DNA of 64,000 nucleotides from JACKII01 sp041687435 (GTDB taxonomy: Bacteria > Pseudomonadota > Alphaproteobacteria > Bin95). The stretch is taken from the NCBI GenBank assembly GCA_041687435.1, contig JAWLBX010000006.1, forward strand, positions 62,001-126,000, written 5' to 3'. A model generated the notes under the pieces. That model saw nothing but the letters and a program-made list of their open reading frames with translations, was not told the origin of the DNA and made no database searches. Within the stretch, counting starts at the first letter, position 1; each line of letters opens with the position of its first letter. Below, piece after piece: positions 34,697 to 43,686 of this stretch. Position numbers and translations under genes: made by a program.

Positions 34697-36202
34697 TCAA
34701 AAGGCCGTCAACGTACGGCAGACGGCATCCCGCCAGCCGGCGTATTTGCGCTGGCGCTCGGGCTCGGGCATGGCGGGGGTGAAGCGGCGGTCGAGCGACC
34801 AGCGGGCGGCGAATTCCGCGGGTGGCGGGTAAAACCCGACGTGCAGGCCCGCCAGATAGGCCGCACCCAGCGCCGTGGTCTCCAGCACCTGCGGGCGGTC
34901 AATGGGGGCCGCCAGCAGGTCGGCGAGGCGCTGCATGGTCCAGTCGCTCGCAACCATGCCACCGTCAACGCGCAACACCATCCGTCCCGCCCCGCTGTCC
35001 CGCCCCTGCCCCCAGTCGGCGTGCATCGCCTCGACCAAATCGCGGGTCTGATAGCAGACGGCCTCCAGCGCGGCGCGGGCCAGTTCCTTCGGCCCGGTGT
35101 TCCGGGTCAGCCCATAGAGCGCGCCGCGGCAGTCCGAATCCCAATAGGGCGCGCCAAGGCCAACGAAGGCCGGCACCAAATAGACAGCCTGTTCCGGATC
35201 GGCCTGTTCCGCCAGCGCGCCAGACTCGGCAGCATTCGCAATAATACCCAAACCATCGCGCAGCCACTGAACCGCTGCGCCGGCAACGAAGATGGAGCCT
35301 TCCAACGCATAGGTCGGCCGCCCGTCGAGTTGGTAGGCGATGGTGGTCAGCAGCCGATTTTGCGAGGCGACCGGCGTGCCGCCCGTGTTCATCAGAGCGA
35401 AACAGCCGGTTCCATAGGTGGATTTCAGCATGCCCGGCTCAAAACACGCCTGCCCGACTGCCGCCGCCTGCTGATCCCCCGCCACGCCGGTAATGGGGAT
35501 CGGCGCGCCGAACAGGCTCGGCTCGGTCTCGCCATAGGCGGCGGCGCTGTCGCAAACCGCCGGCAGCAGCGCGCGCGGCACGCGGAACAGGGCCAGCAGT
35601 TCGTCCGACCATTCGCCCCGGTGGATGTCGTAAAGCAACGTGCGGCTGGCGTTGGTCGCGTCCGTGGCATGCACCCGCCCGCCGGTCAGGCGCCAAAGCA
35701 AATAGGTATCAACCGTGCCAAACGCGAGCCGCCCTGCCTCTGCCTTGGCGCGGGCGCCAGACACGCGATCCAGCAGCCAGGCGATCTTGGTGGCGCTGAA
35801 ATAAGGGTCGAGCAAAAGGCCGGTGCGGGCGTTGACCATGGCTTCGGTCCCGTCGGCCTTCAGCGCGGCACAGGCGTCTGCCGTGCGCCGGTCCTGCCAG
35901 ACAATGGCATTGTGGATCGGCTCGCCCGTGGCACGGTCCCAGACCAGAACCGTCTCACGCTGGTTGGTGATGCCGATGGCGGCAATGTCGGCGGCGGAAG
36001 CGCCGGCCTGGGCCAGAGCCCGCCGGCAGGTGTCCAGCACGCTCTGCCAAATATCCCCCGGCGCATGCTCGACCCAGCCGGAGCGAGGATAATGCTGGGC
36101 AAATTCCTGTTGAGCCTGGGCATGAATGCGAGAGTTGCGGCCAAACAAAATGGCGCGGCTGGACGTGGTGCCCTGGTCGATAGCAAGAACGAATTGGCTC
36201 AC
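34697..36202 (-). CDS. glpK: Glycerol kinase
   Basis: 501 residues, normal length. FGGY kinase family: AIDQGTTSSRAILF at the N-terminus, the glycerol-binding W-x-D-R-R and GVAGDQQAA segments, the KSTYGTGCF loop, and a C-terminal RVDGGMVASDWTMQRLAD. It phosphorylates glycerol to glycerol 3-phosphate. No glpF, glpD or regulator is adjacent, so it stands alone between a crotonase gene and the helicase gene. Confidence 0.96.
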   Translation of the reverse strand: MSQFVLAIDQGTTSSRAILFGRNSRIHAQAQQEFAQHYPRSGWVEHAPGDIWQSVLDTCRRALAQAGASAADIAAIGITNQRETVLVWDRATGEPIHNAIVWQDRRTADACAALKADGTEAMVNARTGLLLDPYFSATKIAWLLDRVSGARAKAEAGRLAFGTVDTYLLWRLTGGRVHATDATNASRTLLYDIHRGEWSDELLALFRVPRALLPAVCDSAAAYGETEPSLFGAPIPITGVAGDQQAAAVGQACFEPGMLKSTYGTGCFALMNTGGTPVASQNRLLTTIAYQLDGRPTYALEGSIFVAGAAVQWLRDGLGIIANAAESGALAEQADPEQAVYLVPAFVGLGAPYWDSDCRGALYGLTRNTGPKELARAALEAVCYQTRDLVEAMHADWGQGRDSGAGRMVLRVDGGMVASDWTMQRLADLLAAPIDRPQVLETTALGAAYLAGLHVGFYPPPAEFAARWSLDRRFTPAMPEPERQRKYAGWRDAVCRTLTAF

Positions 36203-36332
36203 GGGCTGCAGGCTCTTCGGCTGGAAATGCGGGGCGGTCCAAGAAGCTAGTGCCGCGCGGCAGCCGCGTCAAAGCCTGGCCGCACGTTACGCCGTTCGGC
36301 GGCCATGGCTGTTCGGCCGCAGACAAAATTCC

Positions 36333-36569
36333 TTGTTTTTGCAGGTGCGAAATGCTTTATAAGGCGTGTTCTCCGCGCGTAGACAGTGACGCTGCTTTTT
36401 GCGAACGGCCTTGAAGGGTTCACCGAAACCAAGGGGCCAGCCTGCATTTCAAGACTGCGCAATTGATCCACGGATGATCCAAGGGTGCCGGACTACGCAA
36501 GCGCCCCACCCCCGTGACCGGGTTGGCCCTCGTTAGACATGCGGCCGGACCCTCAGAAAGACTCAAGGT
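36333..36569 (+). promoter_or_regulatory. Candidate promoter and long 5' leader of the RNA helicase gene
   Basis: TTGTTT at 36333-36338 and an overlapping TTATAA/TATAAG at 36357-36363 make a plausible promoter with an 18-19 bp spacer, placing the start near 36369 and leaving a leader of about 200 nt. Long leaders are common on cold-induced DEAD-box helicase mRNAs. The whole gene-free stretch is 36203-36569. I see no named riboswitch in it. Confidence 0.45.
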
Positions 36570-38012
36570 TTGACCACTTTTGACGAACTCGGCCTCGCCG
36601 AGCCGATCCTCCGCGCCGTTATTGCGGAAGGCTACACCCAACCGACTCCGATTCAGGCCAAGGGCATTCCGGCCGTCCTCACCGGGCGCGACCTGCTTGG
36701 CATCGCCCAGACGGGCACCGGCAAGACCGCAGCCTTCGTGCTGCCGATCCTGCACCGCTTGGCCGAAGAGGGCAAACGCCCGGCGGAAAAGACCGCGCAC
36801 GCGCTGATTGTCGTGCCGACCCGCGAGCTGGCCGAACAGATCGGCGACAGCATCCGCAGTTACGGCCGTCACATGCGCATCAGCCATGCGGTCGTCATCG
36901 GCGGCGCCAACCCGCGCACCCAGGCCGCCAAACTTGCCCGTGGCGTTGATATCATCGTTGCAACTCCGGGCCGGCTGCTGGACCACATGAAGGCGCGCGT
37001 CGTCAGCCTCAGCCAGATCCGGCAGGTGGTGATGGACGAGGCCGACCAGATGCTGGACATGGGCTTCATCCCGGCCATCCGGCAGATCATGGCCAAGGTG
37101 AACACCGAGCGCCAGACCATGCTGTTCTCCGCCACCATGCCGAAGGAAATCCGCAAGCTGGCGGACGACTTCATGAACGATCCGCTGGAAGTTTCGGTTT
37201 CGCCGGTTTCGAAGCCGATCGACACCATCGACCAGCGCGTGATGCATCTGGACGGCGGCGCCAAACGCGGCGTGCTGGTCAGCCTGCTGCGTGAGGATGA
37301 TGTGGGCCGGGCCATCGTGTTCACCCGCACCAAACGCGGCGCAGACCGGGTGGCGCAGACCGTCGCCAGTGCCGGCTTCACCGCCGATGCGCTGCATGGT
37401 AACAAAAGCCAGGGCCAGCGCCAGCGCACACTCGACGCGTTCCGCAGCGGCAAGCTGCAGGTGCTGATCGCCACCGATATTGCCGCGCGCGGCATCGATG
37501 TCGATGACATCTCGCACGTTGTCAATTTCGACCTGCCGATGGTCCCGGAAGCCTATGTCCACCGCATCGGCCGCACCGCGCGGGCCGGCAAAAGCGGCCA
37601 GGCCATCTCGCTCTGCGCCCATGACGAACGCCGGCTGCTGCGCGATATCGAAAAGGTGACGGGCAAGACCCTGCGTGTCGTGCAGGCGCCGGAGGCGGCC
37701 GAGGTGATCGAACAACGGCCGCTTCCAGCGGCAAGGCCTTCGGCCCGCATGCCGGCACGCGCTCCGGAATCGGACGACACTCCGCGCCGCCCCCGTCGCA
37801 AACCGGCCGGTAACGGCAGGCCCTTCGGCAAGCCGGGCGGCCAATCCGCTGGCGGCAAACCGAAGCCGCGCAGTGCCGACGGTGGTGACCAGCCACGGCG
37901 TCAGCGCACCGGTGGCAAGCTAGGCGGACAAAAAGCGCATGGCAATGGCCCACGTAAGAGCCAGGACCGTGACGGCCTCTCACGCATGCTGGGAAGCTCG
38001 AACGCCGCCTGA
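36570..38012 (+). CDS. DEAD-box ATP-dependent RNA helicase
   Basis: 480 residues. All helicase motifs are present: Q motif region PTPIQAKGIP, I AQTGTGKT, Ia PTRELA, Ib TPGRLLDH, II DEAD, III SAT, IV-V TDIAARGID and VI HRIGRTARAG. A basic, proline/glycine-rich tail (about 390-480) follows, typical of RhlE-type RNA helicases involved in ribosome assembly and RNA decay. The start is TTG 36570; no better codon exists near the conserved TTFDELGL opening, which suggests deliberately weak translation. Confidence 0.95.
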   Translation: MTTFDELGLAEPILRAVIAEGYTQPTPIQAKGIPAVLTGRDLLGIAQTGTGKTAAFVLPILHRLAEEGKRPAEKTAHALIVVPTRELAEQIGDSIRSYGRHMRISHAVVIGGANPRTQAAKLARGVDIIVATPGRLLDHMKARVVSLSQIRQVVMDEADQMLDMGFIPAIRQIMAKVNTERQTMLFSATMPKEIRKLADDFMNDPLEVSVSPVSKPIDTIDQRVMHLDGGAKRGVLVSLLREDDVGRAIVFTRTKRGADRVAQTVASAGFTADALHGNKSQGQRQRTLDAFRSGKLQVLIATDIAARGIDVDDISHVVNFDLPMVPEAYVHRIGRTARAGKSGQAISLCAHDERRLLRDIEKVTGKTLRVVQAPEAAEVIEQRPLPAARPSARMPARAPESDDTPRRPRRKPAGNGRPFGKPGGQSAGGKPKPRSADGGDQPRRQRTGGKLGGQKAHGNGPRKSQDRDGLSRMLGSSNAA

Positions 38013-38084
38013 CGTCGGCGCAAACACGCGCAGACGCTTGGCGCCGGGGGACATGCCAAACTCCCCCGGCTCCTCTAAGAAAAA

Positions 38085-38111
38085 GGCCCCGGAGACATGG
38101 TCTCCGGGGCC
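38085..38111. terminator. Bidirectional intrinsic terminator between the helicase and TRAP genes
   Basis: GGCCCCGGAGA and TCTCCGGGGCC form an 11-bp stem with a 5-base loop. It is followed by TTCTTTG on the plus strand and by TTTTTCTTAG on the minus strand, so it serves the rightward helicase gene and the leftward dctM. Confidence 0.92.
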
Positions 38112-38134
38112 TTCTTTGTGCGGTTGTATTCCGC

Positions 38135-39421
38135 CTAATTGCCGAACACGCTTTCCACCATCAAGTCCGGCAGCCACAGGGCCACTTCCGGATAGAACAG
38201 GATCAGGATCAGCACCAGGCCATCCGTTATCAGGAACGGTATCGCGCCCTTCATCACTCGGGTCAGCGGTACGCCTGTCGTGCCGGCAACGGCGAACAGG
38301 TTGAGGCCGACCGGCGGGATCACGCCGCCCATCTCCACCGCCAGCGCGAACATGATGCCAAGGTGGATCGGGTCAATACCGAGCGACATGGAGATCGGCG
38401 CAATGATCGGCACGGTCAGCACCAGCATCGCAACGCCTGTCAGGAACATCGACAGGAACAGCAGCACTGCCAGCAAAAGCACGAGGAACATGAACGGCGA
38501 CAGGCCGAAGCTGCCGACCCAGGCCGCCATATCCTGCGGCCAGCCCTTGTTGGCGAGCAGGAACTGGAACACGCCGACGCAACCGACCAGGAAGAAGACC
38601 ACTGCCGTCAGGTTGACCGCGCGCTGGGTGCAGGGCAGCAACTCCTTGATGAACGCACCGCGTTTGGCGATCAGGCCATAGAGCAGCGCATAGCCGCATG
38701 CCGCCGCACCCGCCTCCGTCGGGGTGAACAGGCCGCCATAGAGGCCGCCGAGGATCACCACCGGCATCATCAATGCCGGCCAGGCCTCGGCCGTGCCTCT
38801 GGCCAGCTCGCACAGGCTGAACTTGCCTGCCGGCAGCTTCAGATACCAAGCCACGCCCAAAATGATGACCGCATCGCTGACCGCCAGCAGAATGCCCGGG
38901 GTAACGCCGGCGAAGAACAGCGCGACGATATTCTCTTCCGTCAGAACGCCGAACAGAATCAGGGTGATAGAGGGCGGGATCAGCAGGGCAATACCGCCGC
39001 CGCAGGCAATAACGCCGGCCGACAGCCATTGCGGGTAGCCGCGGCGGATCATCTCCGGGTAGGCGATCACGCCCATGGCCGCCGCCATAGCAGTTGAAGA
39101 GCCGCTGATGGCGCCGAACATCACCGCGGCCATCAGAGTTGCATAGGCAAACCCGCCCGGCAGCCAGCCGACCGCGGCATCGGCAAAGCGGAACAGCCCG
39201 CCGATCAACCCGGTCTTTTCCATCAGGAAACCGGCATAGATGAAGAACGGGATCGCCATCAGCGTGTAGCTGTTGGTGAAGTCGAAGAACGAGCGGAACA
39301 CCACGCCCATCGACATCATCTGATCGTTCATGATGACCAGGAACGCTGCGCCCAGCAGCGCAACGCCAATCGGCGCACCCACCGCCAGCATTGTGGTCAT
39401 CGATAGCCCAAGAAAACCCAT
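38135..39421 (-). CDS. dctM: TRAP transporter large permease (DctM)
   Basis: 428 residues, very hydrophobic, with about twelve membrane helices. DctM features: PFFIYAGFLMEKTG, GAISGSSTAMAAAMG, a GGIALLIPPSITLILFGVLT turn, and GGLYGGLFTPTEAGAAACGYALLYG. It forms the ion-coupled import channel of a TRAP system. It is the last gene of the leftward dctP-dctQ-dctM operon and ends at the bidirectional terminator. Confidence 0.95.
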   Translation of the reverse strand: MGFLGLSMTTMLAVGAPIGVALLGAAFLVIMNDQMMSMGVVFRSFFDFTNSYTLMAIPFFIYAGFLMEKTGLIGGLFRFADAAVGWLPGGFAYATLMAAVMFGAISGSSTAMAAAMGVIAYPEMIRRGYPQWLSAGVIACGGGIALLIPPSITLILFGVLTEENIVALFFAGVTPGILLAVSDAVIILGVAWYLKLPAGKFSLCELARGTAEAWPALMMPVVILGGLYGGLFTPTEAGAAACGYALLYGLIAKRGAFIKELLPCTQRAVNLTAVVFFLVGCVGVFQFLLANKGWPQDMAAWVGSFGLSPFMFLVLLLAVLLFLSMFLTGVAMLVLTVPIIAPISMSLGIDPIHLGIMFALAVEMGGVIPPVGLNLFAVAGTTGVPLTRVMKGAIPFLITDGLVLILILFYPEVALWLPDLMVESVFGN

Positions 39422-39478
39422 CGCGCTTCTAACCCTTCAGGTTGCTACGCACGCAAGTGGCAAATGCCCCGGCTTGCA

Positions 39479-40036
39479 TCAAATATCGAGTCCCTCTTCT
39501 GCGGGCGCCCAGGTGAACACCTTCTTGCCACGCACCGCCTGGAAATCCTGGTAGACTTGGAACACGCAGGTGATCGCCATCAGCGAAAACCCGATAATCA
39601 GCACCAATTGGAACGGCCAGATCAGCAGCACCATGCTTTGCGTCGTGCGCTCCAGCAAAATGTTCCGCTCGATCGTGGACCAGCCAAAGTAGACGATGGC
39701 CGAATAGAGCCCAATCGAGCCGATCGTGATCAGCAGGCGCACCCAGAGCACGAGCTGGTGCAGCCCCTTGGATCGGCAAAAGTCCATCAAGGCACTGACA
39801 GCCAAGTGCGATCGGCGTGCCTGGGTGACGGCAAAATAGAGGAAGATGGCGCCAACGGTGAAATAGGTCACCGCATCCTGACCCCAGTCGTAAACAGTGC
39901 CGAATAGGTAGCGGCGGATGATCTCCGCTATCGCCAGGATAACGCTGCCCAACATGATTATCGCTGCGCTGTACCCAATCAGGGTGTCGAGCATGAAACG
40001 GTACACCCTGTAGGTGCGATCCAATGCGGCCTCCAT
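39479..40036 (-). CDS. dctQ: TRAP transporter small permease (DctQ)
   Basis: 185 residues with four hydrophobic helices, matching the small TRAP membrane subunit: an E-x-x-R-R-Y-L-F segment after helix 1 (AEIIRRYLFG) and a central W-x-x-D-A-V/YF region (YDWGQDAVTYF). It bridges DctM and the binding protein. It follows dctP by about 140 bp and precedes dctM by 57 bp. Confidence 0.9.
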   Translation of the reverse strand: MEAALDRTYRVYRFMLDTLIGYSAAIIMLGSVILAIAEIIRRYLFGTVYDWGQDAVTYFTVGAIFLYFAVTQARRSHLAVSALMDFCRSKGLHQLVLWVRLLITIGSIGLYSAIVYFGWSTIERNILLERTTQSMVLLIWPFQLVLIIGFSLMAITCVFQVYQDFQAVRGKKVFTWAPAEEGLDI

Positions 40037-40177
40037 GACAGATCACGCTTATCCACTAGAAACTCCAACCGCTTGCAGCAATATCTGGCAAACGAGGATG
40101 AAGTTTGATTGGCATTCAGCAAACGGGCCGGTGCCAAACGCGGCACCGGCCCAATTGCGCCTACACAGAAATGAAGC

Positions 40178-41311
40178 TTACTGCTTCTTCGTGTACTTGT
40201 CGAACCACGGCTGCACATCCGAGCAGTCAACCGCAGCCAGCCAGTTCGGGTCGGCCGGGTTGGCTTTGGAAAGCTCACGCGCTTCCTTCACGAAGGTATC
40301 GACCCATTCGTGCGCACCGGACGGCGAGTTGGATTTGATCCAATCCTGCGTCGCGCTGCCCAGCTTTTCCGCCAGCACCTGGGCCTCTTCCGGCTTCATG
40401 ACATAGATGCCGGGCTTGGAGGGATCATCGGTGCCGTACTGGTCGATCAACTGCTTGTCGTTGCACCAGTTGGCCTTGCGCTGGAATGGCAGCACCTCAT
40501 CGACAATGATTGTCTCGATGATATCCTGCTGTTCCTGGTTCAGCGAGCTCCACCAGATCTTCGAGGCGCCGATCCAGTAGTAATCGCCAACGATGCCGTT
40601 AATACCGGCGACCGTGAAGTACGGCGCCTGGTCGCGAGTGGAACGGAAACCGCCAAGGCTGGTGAGCAGGCCGTCGATGACACCGGTCTGCAGTGCCGGC
40701 GGCACATCACCGAACGCCATGGTAGTCGGGTTCGCGCCCCAGGCATTCAGCGCCGCATTCTCGGCCGGCCCCATGGAACGGACCTTCTTGCCCTGGAAAT
40801 CCTCCGGCTTCAGCAGGCGGCTTCCGGCGCCGGCGCCCATGAAGTAGCTGAGATCGCCGGAACCGAACACCTTGACGCCGTGCAGCTTGTCGAAGCGGTC
40901 GGCCAGCATCTTGAAAGTTTCGGTTTCACTGAACTTCGAGATTGCGCCCGGAGTGGTCAACAGCATCGGGCCAACGACGACGCTCATGTAAGGGTCAACC
41001 TGCGCGGTCTTGCCGAACTGGCCCCAGGTCATTTCCAGATCGCCATTGGTCATAGCCTCGACCGCGCCCGGAACCTTATAGAGCGAGGAAGCATAATAGA
41101 GGCGAACATTGCTGCCCGGAATCGCTTCCTCGACACGCTGCTTGAAGAATTCTTCCGCCAGCGCTGCCGGGTGTGGCGGGCCGTTGTGATCCGACGCCAG
41201 GCGGATGTTCACCGGGTCAACCGCTCCCGCGGGCTGCGCCGCAAAAGCTGCCAGCGCGGCAAAGCCGGCGGCGGCCATGAAGCGGGCGGTACGTGTGAAA
41301 ACGTCTCGCAT
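40178..41311 (-). CDS. dctP: TRAP transporter substrate-binding protein (DctP)
   Basis: 377 residues. A signal peptide (residues 1 to about 30, ending AQPAGA) precedes the DctP fold with AEEFFKQRVEEAIPGSNVRLYYASSLY, FQGKKVRSMG (the substrate carboxylate arginine region) and ALQTGVIDGLLTSLGGF. It binds an unknown, probably acidic, solute in the periplasm. It is the first TRAP gene in the operon; two strong inverted repeats lie between it and the upstream cyclase-family gene. Confidence 0.94.
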   Translation of the reverse strand: MRDVFTRTARFMAAAGFAALAAFAAQPAGAVDPVNIRLASDHNGPPHPAALAEEFFKQRVEEAIPGSNVRLYYASSLYKVPGAVEAMTNGDLEMTWGQFGKTAQVDPYMSVVVGPMLLTTPGAISKFSETETFKMLADRFDKLHGVKVFGSGDLSYFMGAGAGSRLLKPEDFQGKKVRSMGPAENAALNAWGANPTTMAFGDVPPALQTGVIDGLLTSLGGFRSTRDQAPYFTVAGINGIVGDYYWIGASKIWWSSLNQEQQDIIETIIVDEVLPFQRKANWCNDKQLIDQYGTDDPSKPGIYVMKPEEAQVLAEKLGSATQDWIKSNSPSGAHEWVDTFVKEARELSKANPADPNWLAAVDCSDVQPWFDKYTKKQ

Positions 41312-41421
41312 TGGTTTCTTCTCCCAAGTTTCTGATCGGGCGCCCCCGCCATACCTACATAGGCAGACAGGAAACGATCGATGCTATCAACGACAGCCAA
41401 GCTCAGAAGTCAAATGGGAAG

Positions 41422-41468
41422 GCGCTTCACAATGTGGAATTCTAGACCCATTCCACATTGTGAAGCGC
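41422..41468. repeat. Perfect 19-bp inverted repeat upstream of the TRAP operon
   Basis: GCGCTTCACAATGTGGAAT (41422-41440) and ATTCCACATTGTGAAGCGC (41450-41468) are exact reverse complements separated by 9 bp. Each arm itself contains the near-palindrome TTCACAATGTGGAA, so the region resembles two facing copies of one operator; IclR-type regulators bind sites of the TTCC-x-CAAT-x-GGAA kind. As RNA it would be a very stable hairpin. It lies 111-157 bp before the dctP ATG. Confidence 0.8.
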
Positions 41469-41471
41469 ACT

Positions 41472-41500
41472 GCGAGGGGGCAGAGAAGATGCCCCCTCGC
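41472..41500. terminator. 11-bp hairpin after the cyclase-family gene
   Basis: GCGAGGGGGCA, a 7-nt loop, then TGCCCCCTCGC, three bases from the 19-bp inverted repeat and 52 bp after the cyclase-family stop. No U tract on either strand, so it may be a processing or stability element between the cyclase and TRAP messages. Confidence 0.5.
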
Positions 41501-41551
41501 ATGTAGGCAGCGGGGAATTATTTACCCCGGCCAAGTATATCGAAACTCCCA

Positions 41552-42637
41552 TTACCACATGACAAGCGGCGACCCAGTCGAACCGGTCGCACCTTTGATC
41601 GGTACCGGCGTATAAAAATAGGCGAACTCATAAACGCCCTCGTCTGCCAACTCCTTCAACCGCAGGTTTTCCTGGTTCACGATTCCATGCCGCGTTTGCA
41701 GGAAAGCGTGGACGCAGAAGATACAGCCGGGCGGCACCTCGCAATTTACCCCAGCGCCACAGACCGCATCGACCGGCCAAGTATCGCCGCCGGTCACGCC
41801 CGCCTTGACGTCCTCCGCAATCCAACGCGCGACCTCCATGCCGATACCCGGCGCGCCATTGTTGTATTTGGCATTGTCTGTGATCCAGTACTTTTCCCAC
41901 CCGGTGCGGAACAGGATCGCGTCGCCTTCCTTGAACTCATAGCCTTCCATGCCCTGTTTTTTTAGGGCGGTTTTCACATCGGCCATGGTGATGACCTCAC
42001 CGGCTTCCATGCTTTCAACACCCCGGGCGGCCGCGATGTCCAACAGGATGCCGCGCGCAGTGATCGGGTGCAGCTTTTCCGTGCCGAGCTTTTTCAAGCC
42101 TTCCGCGCCATGCATCTCCTGCATGGTAAACCCATTGTACCAGCGCATTTCATTCAGATCGCCGGGCTTGCCCATGGAAATGCCGATATGGCCCAGGCCG
42201 TCGAACTGGGTACCGACCTGGCCGATCTCTGTCGCCAGGAACTCGTCATTGTACATCACATGCAGTCCGCCATAAGGGCCACCGGTTGGCGAGCCGGGAA
42301 TCCGCATCGAGAATTTGCGGGTGCCGAACAGGGGCATTTCGGCACTGTATTCATGGCCGATTTTCATGGTCATGCCCTGCTTTACCATGCCCATGGCACG
42401 CTGCACGACCTCCGGCTTTTTGTACCAGTTGGTCGACCCGGCCTCGTCGCCTTCGCCCCATAGCGGGTTGGGCCACCATTTGGAGCCGAGCGGCGTTTCC
42501 ATCACATCGCCATCAACCCAGGGCTTGCCCTTGCAATCCTTCCAATCGCCATCGGCGCACCCGGCAAAAGCAGCGCCGGCCGTAAAACTTGCCAAGGCTG
42601 CGAGAGCTACAGTACGCATACCGGTTATCAGATTCAT
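41552..42637 (-). CDS. Secreted cyclase/kynurenine formamidase-like metal hydrolase
   Basis: 361 residues with a signal peptide (residues 1 to about 25, ending AAFAG). The cyclase family (PF04199) pattern is present: GTQFDGLGHIG stands for the H-x-G-T-x-x-D-x-P-x-H metal site with glutamine in place of one histidine, then ITARGILLDIAAARG, DAILFRTGWEKYW and a PGIGMEVARWIAED region. Relatives hydrolyse cyclic or amide substrates such as N-formylkynurenine. It is directly upstream of the TRAP genes in the same direction, so its product or substrate may be the TRAP ligand. Confidence 0.88.
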   Translation of the reverse strand: MNLITGMRTVALAALASFTAGAAFAGCADGDWKDCKGKPWVDGDVMETPLGSKWWPNPLWGEGDEAGSTNWYKKPEVVQRAMGMVKQGMTMKIGHEYSAEMPLFGTRKFSMRIPGSPTGGPYGGLHVMYNDEFLATEIGQVGTQFDGLGHIGISMGKPGDLNEMRWYNGFTMQEMHGAEGLKKLGTEKLHPITARGILLDIAAARGVESMEAGEVITMADVKTALKKQGMEGYEFKEGDAILFRTGWEKYWITDNAKYNNGAPGIGMEVARWIAEDVKAGVTGGDTWPVDAVCGAGVNCEVPPGCIFCVHAFLQTRHGIVNQENLRLKELADEGVYEFAYFYTPVPIKGATGSTGSPLVMW

Positions 42638-42816
42638 GTGTTTCCTCCCGCTATGGGTTGTTATGAAATCGGGATGTCACCGTTAGCGGACCGGCACCCC
42701 GCCACTATTAAGCCAGCGGCAGAGAAAGTCAGTCAAGGTCATTAACTCGTAGTACTGCCGCTTACAAGTGCAGGTAAATTCCTGGTGCATCCCCGGAAAA
42801 ATGCGAGGAGTCGAGC

Positions 42817-43686
42817 GTGAACAATTGGTCGCCATCCTTCAAGGTTGGCTTTTGGATGACGGTGACTGCGATCGGCTTCTCGGTGATGCTGAACACGGTT
42901 CGACACCTGTCCGATGGCGGAATGGACGTGTTCGTGATCGCCTTCTGGCGCAACGCCTTCGCCGTGCTATTTTTCCTACCCCTGATCCCACATTACTGGA
43001 CCAGCAGGCTCGGGGCCGCCCGCTGGCACCTCTACAGCTTGCGGGCGCTGATCATGGCCGTGTCCTCGGTCACCCTGTTTGCCGGCGCGATTCTGCTGCC
43101 AGTGGCGGAGGCGACAGCGCTGAGCTTCACCGCGCCATTATTCACCACAATCGGCGCCATTCTGTTTCTGGGAGAGACGGTTGGCTGGCGGCGGTGGAGC
43201 GCCATCATCATCGGCTTTTGCGGCACGCTGGTCATGCTGCGCCCGGGCGAGGATGCCTTTCAAATGGGTGCGCTGGTGGTGCTGGTCGCGACCATTACCT
43301 TCGCCGGCGTCACACTGATGGGCAAGGTGCTGGTGCGGCACGATTCACCGGGGCTGGTAACGCTGAACCTGTCACTTTACTCCCTGCCCTTCTCCTTGAT
43401 CCCGGCGCTGTTCTTCTGGGAATGGCCGGCCAACGATCAATGGCTCTGGCTGGGCCTGATGGGTTTCTCGGCCATAGCCAACATCTACGGCATCAGCCAA
43501 GCGTTGCAGGCGGGCGATGCCTCTCTGTTACAGCCATTCGACTTCCTGCGGCTTCCGTTTACGGCGCTGGGCGCCTATGTCATGTTTGCACAGGTTCCAA
43601 CCATATGGGTCTGGATTGGCGCAGGCATTATCGCCACAAGCAGCGTCTATATCGCCCAGCGGGAGGCGCGTCAGCACCGCAAATGA
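42817..43686 (+). CDS. DMT superfamily (EamA-type) transporter
   Basis: 289 residues, ten predicted membrane helices in two EamA repeats (about 8-140 and 150-285). The helix 3-4 region ALPVAEATALSFTAPLFTTIGA-like, seen here as VAEATALSFTAPLFTTIGA, and the second-repeat PFDFLRLPFTALGAYVMF are typical. It probably exports a metabolite. Its stop overlaps the next gene's start (ATGA), so expression is coupled to the protease. Confidence 0.93.
   Translation: MNNWSPSFKVGFWMTVTAIGFSVMLNTVRHLSDGGMDVFVIAFWRNAFAVLFFLPLIPHYWTSRLGAARWHLYSLRALIMAVSSVTLFAGAILLPVAEATALSFTAPLFTTIGAILFLGETVGWRRWSAIIIGFCGTLVMLRPGEDAFQMGALVVLVATITFAGVTLMGKVLVRHDSPGLVTLNLSLYSLPFSLIPALFFWEWPANDQWLWLGLMGFSAIANIYGISQALQAGDASLLQPFDFLRLPFTALGAYVMFAQVPTIWVWIGAGIIATSSVYIAQREARQHRK

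Noticed and set aside
33827..36250. 807-residue rightward open frame
   Set aside because: Antisense shadow of glycerol kinase and the crotonase gene; arginine/glycine-rich low-complexity protein with no motifs.
36420..37844. 474-residue leftward open frame
   Set aside because: Antisense to the DEAD-box helicase, whose motifs are complete.
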